Assembly: GCF_014621695.1 (NCBI RefSeq)
Contig: NZ_CP061281.1
Location: 7,068,001-7,132,000 of the forward strand
DNA: 64,000 bases
Direction: 5' to 3'
Source of the DNA: Streptomyces xanthii
GTDB lineage: Bacteria; Actinomycetota; Actinomycetes; Streptomycetales; Streptomycetaceae
Position 1 is the first letter of the stretch. Every line of letters begins with the position of its first letter. Below the pieces are notes generated by a model. It was not told the origin of the DNA, made no database searches, and was given only the letters and a program-made list of their open reading frames with translations. Position numbers and translations under genes: made by a program. Positions 20,106-27,558 of this stretch are shown here, in pieces.

Positions 20106-20672
20106 ATGTCACTGCCGCACGCGATCCTCACGGCCCTCCTGGAGAAGCCGTCGTCGGGCCTCGAACTGACCCGCAGGTTCGACCGGTCCATCGGCTACTT
20201 CTGGTCGGCGACCCACCAGCAGATCTACCGCGAGCTGGGAAAGCTGGAACGCGACGGCCTGATCCGCGCCCTGCCCGCCCAGGGCCCGGCCCGCGGCCAG
20301 AAGAAGCAGTACGAGGTCCTGCCCGAGGGACGCGCCGAACTCGCCCGCTGGACCGCGGCCTCCCACGACCCCAAACCGCTGCGGGACACGATGCTGCTGC
20401 GGCTGCGCTCCGCGGCCGTCGTCGGCACCGACGGGATCGGCACGGACCTGCGGCGCCATCTCGCGCTGCACCGGCAGACCCTGGAGAACTATCTGGAGAT
20501 CCAGGAGCGGGACTTCCCGCCGGAGAAGGACTCGATGCCGGACCGGCTGCAGCACGCCGTCCTGCGCGCCGGCATCGACCTGGAGACCTTCTGGGTCGGC
20601 TGGATCGAGGAGACCCTGCGCCGCCTCGACCTGCCGGAGGAGGAGCGGGAGCCCGCGCCCGAGGGCCTGTGA
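20106..20672 (+). CDS. PadR family transcriptional regulator
   Basis: 188 residues. The N-terminal winged helix has the PadR pattern: LPHAILTALLEKPSSGLELTRRF, FWSATHQQIYRELGKLERDGLI and the wing KKQYEVLPEGRAELARW. The C-terminal PadR-C dimerisation helices follow. ATG at 20106. It follows the FadH-like gene after a terminator, so it is a separate unit. A second, similar PadR is at 61297. Target unknown. Confidence 0.9.
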   Translation: MSLPHAILTALLEKPSSGLELTRRFDRSIGYFWSATHQQIYRELGKLERDGLIRALPAQGPARGQKKQYEVLPEGRAELARWTAASHDPKPLRDTMLLRLRSAAVVGTDGIGTDLRRHLALHRQTLENYLEIQERDFPPEKDSMPDRLQHAVLRAGIDLETFWVGWIEETLRRLDLPEEEREPAPEGL

Positions 20673-20677
20673 CACAC

Positions 20678-20714
20678 GATCGCCGCCGCCCGGAGAGACC
20701 GGACGACGGCGATC
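20678..20714. terminator. Bidirectional hairpin between convergent genes
   Basis: GATCGCCG and CGGCGATC form an 8-bp stem with further pairing inside, between the PadR gene and the convergent secreted-protein gene. Confidence 0.65.
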
Positions 20715-20731
20715 GCGGACGGACCTCGGGC

Positions 20732-21247
20732 CTAGGTGCGCTGACCCGTGCCGCGCCGACGCAGGTACCACGCGCCGCCCACGACGGCCGCGGCCACCAG
20801 GGTGCCGCCCGCCGCCAGCGTCAGCGTGCCGTAGTCCTGCACCGCGCCGCCGAGACCGCCCCGGACGGCGCCGAGCGGACTCGACGTCGCCGAGATGGTC
20901 GGGCTCGCCGCCACGGTCACCGAACGGGTCCCGGCCGTGGAGCCGTCGTTGCAGACGACGACCACGGTGTACGTACCGGAACTCACGCCCGTCCAGGTCA
21001 CGCTGCCCCCGGCCAGCGGCTGTTGCCTGCCCTGGGCGAAGTCGGCCTGGCCCGCCGAGAGCAGCGAACCGTTGCCCCCGTTGGGGCAGGCCTGCGTCCG
21101 GGCCGTGACCGTGGACCCGCTGGTGCTCACGACGAGCCCGCCGGTCGGGCCGCCGGCGTGCGCCGCGGGTGCGGCGAGCGTCAGCGGGAGCGCGGCCGCG
21201 GCCGCCACGGTGAGACCCGAGCGAGCGAGTATCGAGGTGATGCGCAT
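20732..21247 (-). CDS. Secreted, membrane-anchored Ig-like protein (paralogue 1 of 3)
   Basis: 171 residues: a Sec signal peptide (residues 1 to about 31, ending AAPAAHA), an Ig-like beta domain with two cysteines (in ARTQACPNGG and TVVVVCNDGS) that could form a disulfide, a Gly/Ala linker (LGAVRGGLGGA), a hydrophobic segment (LAAGGTLVAAAVVGGAWYL) and a basic tail RRRGTGQRT. There is no LPXTG-type sorting signal, so anchoring by the transmembrane segment is likely. The same layout recurs at 54348-54869 and 56877-57554. ATG at 21247 begins the signal peptide. Function unknown. Confidence 0.75.
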   Translation of the reverse strand: MRITSILARSGLTVAAAAALPLTLAAPAAHAGGPTGGLVVSTSGSTVTARTQACPNGGNGSLLSAGQADFAQGRQQPLAGGSVTWTGVSSGTYTVVVVCNDGSTAGTRSVTVAASPTISATSSPLGAVRGGLGGAVQDYGTLTLAAGGTLVAAAVVGGAWYLRRRGTGQRT

Positions 21248-21401
21248 GACTGCCTGCTCTCCGGCGCCCGCGGGAGGCGGTACGTCCGATGCCCCGCCCG
21301 AGTCGGCAAAAGCCCGCGCCGCCTGACGCCCAGCCAAAGCGCGGGCGGCGAACGGCGCATGCGGGCCGCATCCGGGCAGGTGACGGGTTCCATCGCACGG
21401 C

Positions 21402-22376
21402 CTAGCCGGTGGTGACGGTCCGTTCGGTGGAGAAGGCGCCCCACGTGCCGTCGGGGAGCTGCGCCCGGATCCGCACCCGGTGCCGCTCGCCCGGCTCCGC
21501 GCCGATGTAGAAGCTGTACTTCGCCGCGTCGGCCGTGCCCTCGCCCCACATGACGGTCGTGGCCTGGGCGCCGTCCACGAACACCTGGTACGCCGGGACC
21601 TCGCCGCCCGTGTCCGGGGGAGTCCAGGCCAGGTCGACGTAGTACCCGCCGTCGGCGGCGCGACTGCTCGCCCGGAAACCGGAGGGCGCCGTGCCGGTGC
21701 CCGCGGACGCCCCGTCCTTGCCGCGCCGCGTCGTGAGCCGGACGGTCCCGCTCGCGGGTGAGGTGTTGTCGGCCGCGTCGCGCGCCCGCACGCTGAACGC
21801 GTAGGCGGTGCCCGGCCGCAGCCCCGTCACCAGCGCCCGGGTCTGTCCACCGCCGACGCTGTGGATCTTCGTGGTGCCCTGGTAGACGTCGTACGAGACG
21901 ACGGCCTTGTCGTCGCGGGAGGCCCGCCAGGCGAGGGAGACGGACGTGCCGCCGGCCACGCTGCCGGTGAGCCCCGCCGGCCGGGTCGGCGCGGTGCGGT
22001 CCGCGGCGACCACCGCCGGAGTCGTGACGGCGACGCGCCGGCTCGCCGGGCCCAGCTCACCGTCCGTGCCCCGGGCCCGCACGGTGAACACGTAACGGGA
22101 GCGCGGGCGCAGGCCGGTGACGTCGGCCATGTGCCGGTCGGCGGGCAGCCGCCGGACCCGCCGCGCGTCCCGGTACACCTCGTACTGGACGACGTCCGCC
22201 GTGCTCGCCGGCCGGTTCCACATGACGTGCACGGACGTGGCGCTGCCGGCCTGCGCCGTGACGCCGGCCGGGGCGGTGAGCGCGGGGCCGTCCTGCTCGG
22301 GGTCGGCGAACAGGCCGCAGGAGGTGAGGCCCAGGACGAGCGCGGCGACGGCTGCCGCGTGGGGGAGGTGTCGCAC
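21402..22376 (-). CDS. Lipoprotein with three fibronectin type III domains
   Basis: 324 residues. A lipoprotein signal ends in LGLTSCGLF, with the cysteine as the lipidated residue. Three fibronectin type III repeats follow, each ending in a block like VTGLRPRSRYVFTVRARGTDGELGPAS. FnIII domains in actinobacteria usually accompany extracellular polysaccharide enzymes; this protein has no catalytic domain, and a divergent chitosanase gene is next door. I chose GTG at 22376 because GGAAGG lies ten bases upstream and the lipoprotein signal begins right there. It is a surface-bound binding protein of unknown ligand. Confidence 0.82.
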   Translation of the reverse strand: MRHLPHAAAVAALVLGLTSCGLFADPEQDGPALTAPAGVTAQAGSATSVHVMWNRPASTADVVQYEVYRDARRVRRLPADRHMADVTGLRPRSRYVFTVRARGTDGELGPASRRVAVTTPAVVAADRTAPTRPAGLTGSVAGGTSVSLAWRASRDDKAVVSYDVYQGTTKIHSVGGGQTRALVTGLRPGTAYAFSVRARDAADNTSPASGTVRLTTRRGKDGASAGTGTAPSGFRASSRAADGGYYVDLAWTPPDTGGEVPAYQVFVDGAQATTVMWGEGTADAAKYSFYIGAEPGERHRVRIRAQLPDGTWGAFSTERTVTTG

Positions 22377-22648
22377 GAGGTGGGTGCCTTCCGCTCGGGC
22401 GGGCAGGTGGTGGGGTGGGCAGGTGGTGGCGGGGGCAGGGAATTGGTACAGACCTGTATGGCATGACTGACGGGTCCTCATCAAGCCCCTGGGGAGCGCC
22501 CGTCCGGGACCCTCACGGACCCGCCCGGCCGTCTGACGCCCCGTCCGGCCCCCGTACGGTGGCCGCCACCGGGCACCTCACTCAGATTGGGGTGTTATGT
22601 CCGCCGGTCCGACCCAGGGCCGGGCGTCCCCGACCGAAGGCCCCGTCC

Positions 22649-23416
22649 GTGCGTCCTCGCCTCCTGCCGCTCACCGCACTCTGCGGTGCCGCCCTCCTCG
22701 CCCCCGCCTCCCTCGCCGCCTCGGCCGCGCCCCCGCCCGCCGAACGCGCGCACGACTCCGGCACCACCCTGCGAGTGCGCCCCGTCGCCGCACCCGCGCC
22801 GGCCGCGCCCTTCGTGCGGGAGGGCGGAGTCCGCGCCGACGCCCTGCGGGCCGCGGTGCGCGGCTGCCGGCAGATCTCGAACGGCCGCTACCGCACCGAC
22901 GACGGCACCCGCGCCGACATCCCCGTGTGCCGCACCCAGGGCGCCGTCCACTGGAAGGCCGACCTCGACGTCGACTGCGACGGACGCGCCGGCCGCCGCT
23001 GCAACGGCCGCACGGACCCGGTGTTCCAGAACACGACGGCCTACCAGCAGTCCGACGGGCGGCCGCTGAACGCCGAGACCCTGCCCTACGTCGTCGTGCC
23101 CGCCGCCGGCGAGCTCTGGAAACCCGCGCGCTCCGGCATCCGCGCCGGCACCGTCGCGGCCCTCGTCCACAAGGACCGCGTCGTCTACGCCGTCGTCGGC
23201 GACGTCGGCCCCGCCGATCTCATCGGCGAGGCCTCCTACGCCGCCGCCCGCGCCCTCGGCGTCGACCCGCACCCCGTGCGCGGCGGCGTCGCCGCCTCGG
23301 ACGTCACCTACATCCTCTTCCCGGGCCGGACCGTGCGCCCCGTCGAGAGCCACCGCGCCGCCGTCCGGGCCGGACACGCGGCGGCGCGCGAACTGGTCAG
23401 CGCCGCCGCCCGGTGA
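22649..23416 (+). CDS. Secreted glycoside hydrolase family 75 chitosanase
   Basis: 255 residues with a Sec signal peptide (RPRLLPLTALCGAALLAPASLAASA). The mature part has the GH75 pattern: the DLDVDCDG stretch with the likely catalytic aspartate, a C-x-GRTDPVFQNTT segment, LPYVVVP, and GDVGPADLIGEASY with the second catalytic acid (Glu). GH75 enzymes cleave beta-1,4-linked glucosamine in chitosan by inversion. The GTG start at 22649 has GAAGG nine bases upstream. Divergent from the FnIII lipoprotein gene; both may act on extracellular polysaccharide. Confidence 0.85.
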   Translation: MRPRLLPLTALCGAALLAPASLAASAAPPPAERAHDSGTTLRVRPVAAPAPAAPFVREGGVRADALRAAVRGCRQISNGRYRTDDGTRADIPVCRTQGAVHWKADLDVDCDGRAGRRCNGRTDPVFQNTTAYQQSDGRPLNAETLPYVVVPAAGELWKPARSGIRAGTVAALVHKDRVVYAVVGDVGPADLIGEASYAAARALGVDPHPVRGGVAASDVTYILFPGRTVRPVESHRAAVRAGHAAARELVSAAAR

Positions 23417-23426
23417 CCGCCGGTCC

Positions 23427-23852
23427 TCACACCTTCCGGTACGCGTACGCCTCCGACGCCGCCGCCACCACGGCGTCCAGGTCCGCGCCCGCCGACGCCG
23501 ACACCACCGCGGCCACCGCGCCCTCCACGAACGGGGCGTCCACCAGCCGGGTCGCGGCGGGCAGTTCGTCGCCCTCGGCGAGCAGCGCCTTCACCGTGAG
23601 GACCGCGCTGCCGAGGTCGACCAGGACCGCGACGCCCGCGCCGCCGTCCACCCGCGCCGCGGCCGCCGCGATCAGCTCCGCACTCGTGCCGAGCCCGCCG
23701 TCCTCCGTGCCGCCCGCCGCGGCCACGGGCGCGGTCGTACCGCCGCCCGCCAGGCCCTGCGCGAGCCGCGCCACCGACTCCGCGACCTTCTTGCTGTGCG
23801 AGACGAGGACGATCCCGACCGCCTTGTCCTCCTTGCCCTGCGCCGCGCTCAT
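23427..23852 (-). CDS. dhaM: PTS-dependent dihydroxyacetone kinase, phosphotransferase subunit DhaM
   Basis: Passes phosphate from the PTS protein HPr to DhaL-bound ADP. The 141 residues hold only the EIIA-mannose-like domain: VGIVLVSHSKKVAESVA with phosphorylated H19, and the VLVDLGSAVLT segment. The HPr-like and EI-like domains of long DhaM proteins are missing, as in many Gram-positive bacteria. Its ATG overlaps the dhaL stop by four bases (ATGA), which implies translational coupling. It is the last gene of the operon dhaK-dhaL-dhaM. Confidence 0.92.
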   Translation of the reverse strand: MSAAQGKEDKAVGIVLVSHSKKVAESVARLAQGLAGGGTTAPVAAAGGTEDGGLGTSAELIAAAAARVDGGAGVAVLVDLGSAVLTVKALLAEGDELPAATRLVDAPFVEGAVAAVVSASAGADLDAVVAAASEAYAYRKV

Positions 23853-24457
23853 GCCGCGGCCTGCGCGGTCTCGGCCAGCGCCGCGATGAGCAGCGCCGAG
23901 GACGTCGCCCCCGGATCCTGGTGCCCGATGCTGCGCTCGCCCAGATAGCTGGCCCGCCCCTTGCGCGCCTGCAGCGGGGTCGTCGCCTCGGCGCCGTGCT
24001 CGGCCGCCGACCGCGCCGCCGCGAAACCGCCGTCCTCCAGCGCGTCCACCGCGGGGACCAGCGCGTCCAGCATCGTCTTGTCGCCCGGCGCGGCCCCGCC
24101 GAGCGCGGCCACCGCGTCCACCCCGGTGCGCAGCGCCGCCGCCAGCTCGGCCTCGCTCACCTCGGCCGCGTCGCCGAGCGCCTTCCCGGCGCGCCGCAGC
24201 AGCGTCCCGTACAACGGCCCGGACGCGCCGCCCACCGTCGAGATCAACTGCCGTCCGGCGAGGGCGAGTACGGCGCCCGGGGAGTCCGGCGCGTCCTTGT
24301 CGAGCACCGCCCGCACGGCCGTGAAGCCGCGCTGCAGATTGCTGCCGTGGTCGGCGTCGCCGATCGGCGAGTCGAGCTGCGTGAGCCGGTCGGCCTCGCG
24401 GTCCACCGCCGCGCCGGTCGCGGCCATCCAGCGCCGGAAGAAGTCGGCGTCGAGCAC
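23849..24457 (-). CDS. dhaL: Dihydroxyacetone kinase, ADP-binding subunit DhaL
   Basis: Holds ADP, which is rephosphorylated by DhaM, and transfers the phosphate to dihydroxyacetone on DhaK. The Mg-binding aspartates are in QLDSPIGDADHGSN (D29, D34, D36). 202 residues. I chose the GTG at 24457 because AAGGAG lies just upstream; an in-frame ATG at 24487 would add ten residues. The gene follows dhaK by 45 bases and overlaps dhaM. Confidence 0.92.
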   Translation of the reverse strand: MLDADFFRRWMAATGAAVDREADRLTQLDSPIGDADHGSNLQRGFTAVRAVLDKDAPDSPGAVLALAGRQLISTVGGASGPLYGTLLRRAGKALGDAAEVSEAELAAALRTGVDAVAALGGAAPGDKTMLDALVPAVDALEDGGFAAARSAAEHGAEATTPLQARKGRASYLGERSIGHQDPGATSSALLIAALAETAQAAA

Positions 24458-24502
24458 GTGATCTCCTTCAGAGAGAGGTTCGGACATCGCCCAGGGTGCC
24501 GG

Positions 24503-25495
24503 TCAACGGCCCCAGCGCAGACCCGCCGTCGCCACCGGCGCGTCCCACAGCCGCAGCATCTCCTCGTCGACGTGGCAGAGGGTGACCGAGGCGCCGGCCA
24601 TGTCCAGGGACGTGACGTAGTTGCCGACCAGGGTGCGGGCCACGGGCACTCCCCGCTCCGCCAGCACCCGCTGCACCTCCGCGTTGAACCCGTACAGCTC
24701 CAGGAGCGGCGTCGCACCCATCCCGTTCACCAGCACCAGCACCGGACTCGTCGGGTTCAGGTCCTCGAGGACCGCGTGCACGGCGAAGTCGGCGATCTCC
24801 CCGGAGGTCATCATTCCGCGCCGCTCACGCCCCGGCTCCCCGTGGATGCCGATGCCCAACTCCAGCTCGCCCTCCGGGAGATCGAAGGTGGGGGAGCCCT
24901 TCGCCGGGGTGCTGCACGCGCTCAGCGCGACGCCGAAGCTGCGCGCCGACTCGTTGACCTGCCGGGCGAGCGACTCGACCCGCTCCAGCGGCTGCCCCTC
25001 CTCGGCCGCCGCCCCGGCGATCTTCTCCACGAAGAGGGTGGCGCCGGTGCCGCGCCGCCCGGCCGTGTACAGGCTGTCGGTCACCGCCACGTCGTCGTTC
25101 ACCAGCACCTTGGCGACCTGGATGCCCTCGTCCTCGGCGAGTTCGGCCGCCATGTCGAAGTTGAGCACGTCACCGGTGTAGTTCTTCACGATGAACAGGA
25201 CGCCGGCCCCGCTGTCCACGGCGGCCGCCGCCCGCACCATCTGATCCGGCACCGGGGACGTGAACACCTCGCCCGGGCAGGCCGCGCTGAGCATCCCCGG
25301 CCCGACGAACCCGCCGTGCAGCGGCTCGTGCCCCGACCCGCCGCCCGACACCAGCGCCACCTTCCCGGCGACGGGCGCGTCCTTGCGCAGGATCACCCGG
25401 TTCTCCACGTCCACGGTGAGCTCGGGGTGCGCGGCCGCCATGCCGCGCAGGGCGTCGGCGACAACGGTCTCGGGAACATTGATCAGCATCCTCAT
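24503..25495 (-). CDS. dhaK: Dihydroxyacetone kinase, substrate-binding subunit DhaK
   Basis: Binds dihydroxyacetone covalently as a hemiaminal to a histidine, here H218 in GIGIHGEPG, and receives phosphate to give dihydroxyacetone phosphate for glycolysis. GGGSGHEP at 51-58 is the other family motif. 330 residues. ATG at 25495 has GGAGG five bases upstream; a longer frame exists but the family N-terminus is MRMLINVPE. First gene of dhaKLM. No DhaR or DhaS regulator or glycerol dehydrogenase is next to it, so the source of dihydroxyacetone is not shown by context. Confidence 0.95.
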   Translation of the reverse strand: MRMLINVPETVVADALRGMAAAHPELTVDVENRVILRKDAPVAGKVALVSGGGSGHEPLHGGFVGPGMLSAACPGEVFTSPVPDQMVRAAAAVDSGAGVLFIVKNYTGDVLNFDMAAELAEDEGIQVAKVLVNDDVAVTDSLYTAGRRGTGATLFVEKIAGAAAEEGQPLERVESLARQVNESARSFGVALSACSTPAKGSPTFDLPEGELELGIGIHGEPGRERRGMMTSGEIADFAVHAVLEDLNPTSPVLVLVNGMGATPLLELYGFNAEVQRVLAERGVPVARTLVGNYVTSLDMAGASVTLCHVDEEMLRLWDAPVATAGLRWGR

Positions 25496-25737
25496 GGGTA
25501 CCTCCGGGGTGAGGCTGGTGGACAGGCGCCTGACCAGATGCTGACCCAAGGCCCGCGTCGGTGACGGGTGGTCGGCTGGTCATGGCGCGTCGAGTGGCGA
25601 ACGGTCGGAGTGCTGCTGTCGGGCAGTATCGACCCTGCGGGAGCGAGGGGCACCTGCGCTACCCCTGGATCGGATGAATGCCTCGGGTCTGTGCGCGTGG
25701 TGTTCCTGATGTTCGTCCCCGCATCACGGTGCCGGTC

Positions 25738-25878
25738 GGCGGTGAGGTGCTCCGGTGTGACGTCCTTGAGGAGGAATCCGCCGGCCCCGGCGCCGAGGGC
25801 CGCGTAGACGAGGTGGTCGAGGTCGAACGTGGTCAGGATGATGACCCGGGGTTCGCCGGGGCCCCTCTCGGCGCGCGG
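25738..25878 (-). pseudogene. Fragment of a NarL/LuxR-type response regulator receiver domain
   Basis: On the minus strand one frame reads RVIILTTFDLDHLVYAALG followed by AGAGGFLLKDVTPEHLTA, the second half of a response-regulator receiver domain (switch Thr and conserved Lys). The first half with the phosphorylated Asp and the whole helix-turn-helix output domain are absent: homology stops abruptly at about 25738 and abuts the permease remnant at about 25878. It is a leftover of a lost two-component system, often found next to FtsX-type ABC transporters. Confidence 0.7.
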
Positions 25879-26904
25879 CCGCGATGGTGGCCGCCGCGGT
25901 GTTCGGCACGGCGGCCGTCACCTTCGCCGCAGGTCTGGGCTCGTCGCTCGCTGAGGTGACCGAGGCGCGTGCCCACCACACCGCGGACGTGACGATCGAT
26001 CTGCACGCACCACCGGCCGATGCCCCGCCAGGACCCGACCCGCAGGCCGAGGCGGAAGCCGCCGCGGCGGCCGACGCCCTCGCGAAGGCGGACCCCGCGG
26101 CGCTCGACGCGACGATCGACCAGCAGCCCGGAACCCGCGCCCACTACGGCCAGGCGACCGGTCAGGTCACCGTCGGCGGAGTCAGCGGCTCGACGGACGT
26201 CATTGCCTTCCACGGCGACGCCGTCCGGGGCGGCTACGCGATGGTCACCGGCCAGTGGATCGACGCGCCCGGTGAAGCCTTGGTGCCTGTGCCGTTCGTG
26301 GCCGCCGCGGGCGCCGACGTCGCCACGTTGACCGCGGCAGACATCGAACTGGACCTCACCAGCTACTCCATGCCCTGAGAGCCGGAACCGACCCCGCCGG
26401 CTATCTCGCGCGCTCAACGCCGACTTGAAGCCCCTGCGCCTCGTCGCCGAGCGGCCCGGTCCCGGCAACGGCAGCGATCAAGTCGTCGCCCTCAACTCCC
26501 TGACCGCATTGCTCACCGTTCTGCTCGTGACCGTGGCAGGCCTGGGTGTCCTCAACGGCGTCCTTCTCGACACCCGCGAACGAGCTCGCGAGATGGGCAT
26601 CCACAAGGCACTCGGCATGACGCCGTGGCAGACCGTCGTCGCCGTCGTCGTCTCGGCCGCCCTCACCGGCCTGGCCTGTGGCGCCCTCGGAGTTCCGCTG
26701 GGCATGGCCCTGCATCACGCGATCGTGCCGGTCATGGGTGACAGCGCGGAGATCGGCCTGCCCGCCTCGGTCCTGAACGTGTACGAACCGACCGGGGTCG
26801 TCCTGCTGGTCCTCGGCGGCCTGCTGATCGCCGTCCTCGGCGCACTGCTGCCGGCTGTCCGGACCGCCAGGTCGAGGACCGTCATGGCTCTGCGCGCCGA
26901 GTAG
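25875..26904 (+). pseudogene. Decayed FtsX-type ABC transporter permease
   Basis: Three pieces of one FtsX/MacB-like permease lie in three frames. Piece 1 (to 26378) has a transmembrane start, FGTAAVTFAAGLGSSLAEV, and a periplasmic part ending at a TGA. Piece 2 (from about 26381) continues as AGTDPAGYLAR. Piece 3 (to 26904) reads LNADLKPLRLVAERPG and then three membrane segments, with the family's ERAREMGIHKALGMTPWQ motif and the usual ending SRTVMALRAE. At least two frameshifts and probably an internal deletion are present, and no ATPase gene remains. Confidence 0.8.
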
Positions 26905-26914
26905 AAAAGAGAGA

Positions 26915-26963
26915 TGGCTTTCGCGGTACGAAAGTCGGTAGAGATTCTTACCGCGAAAAGCCA
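26915..26963. terminator. Long imperfect hairpin after the permease remnant
   Basis: TGGCTTTCGCGGTA (26915-26928) pairs with TACCGCGAAAAGCCA (26949-26963), leaving one bulged base and a 20-base loop. It sits between the permease remnant and the convergent secreted-protein gene and could terminate both. It is richer in A and T than its surroundings. Confidence 0.6.
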
Positions 26964-27018
26964 CCCCTCCGGCTCAGCCCAATTCCGCTGAAAGGATTAC
27001 GCGGACGTCAGGGTGAGG

Positions 27019-27408
27019 TCAGCACCCGCTCCAGGCTCCCGTGACGTTGTCGAAGATGCTCTTGTCGAACTTCTTGCTGCCCTTCACGCCGGCCGGAACC
27101 GTCACGCATGCCGAGCTGTGCTTCACCTGGTTCTTGGTGTCGAAGAAGTCGACGTGGAAGTTCACGCTGTGGTTGCAGTGGTTGTTGTAGTAGACCGTGA
27201 CGGTGTTGTTCCCGGGCGTGTAAGACGTGTTGAAGCGGTTGACCGTCGGGTTGTTGTGGCAGCCCCACGAGGTGTAGACGGGGCCGCTCGCCTGCGCGGC
27301 AGCAGAGGTGGCGGCCTGCGGCGCGGCGTAGGCCGTGCTTCCGAGCAGGGGCAGGGCCAGTACCGCAAGGGCCGTGGCCTTGGCGCCCGTCCGAACAGAA
27401 TTCAGCAT
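27019..27408 (-). CDS. Small secreted protein with four cysteines, unknown function
   Basis: 129 residues: a Sec signal peptide (MLNSVRTGAKATALAVLALP to the cleavage region STAYA-AP) and a mature domain rich in Asn, Thr and aromatic residues, with cysteines in SWGCHNN, NNHCNHS, SSACVTV and the C-terminal WSGC. The even number suggests two disulfides. I do not recognise the family. ATG at 27408 has a GGGGG tract about eight bases upstream. Its asparagine-rich composition and lower GC differ from its neighbours, and it sits beside decayed genes, so recent transfer is possible. Confidence 0.65.
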   Translation of the reverse strand: MLNSVRTGAKATALAVLALPLLGSTAYAAPQAATSAAAQASGPVYTSWGCHNNPTVNRFNTSYTPGNNTVTVYYNNHCNHSVNFHVDFFDTKNQVKHSSACVTVPAGVKGSKKFDKSIFDNVTGAWSGC

Positions 27409-27558
27409 GAAAATACCCCCGAAAGAAAGGTCTGGTTGCACCCTGCTCTTGCAGGGCGGGTCGTGATCAACTCTGGCACGTGAGGATAGTGCCAGCAATT
27501 GGTTTGAGCCGAACTTGAGGTAGCGACTTTCGGGGTTGTTTGTGTGCCGGATCCGACG

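Noticed and set aside
26915..26963. Terminal inverted repeat of an insertion sequence
   Set aside because: It is a single hairpin with a 20-base loop; no transposase or second end is present, and a terminator explains it.
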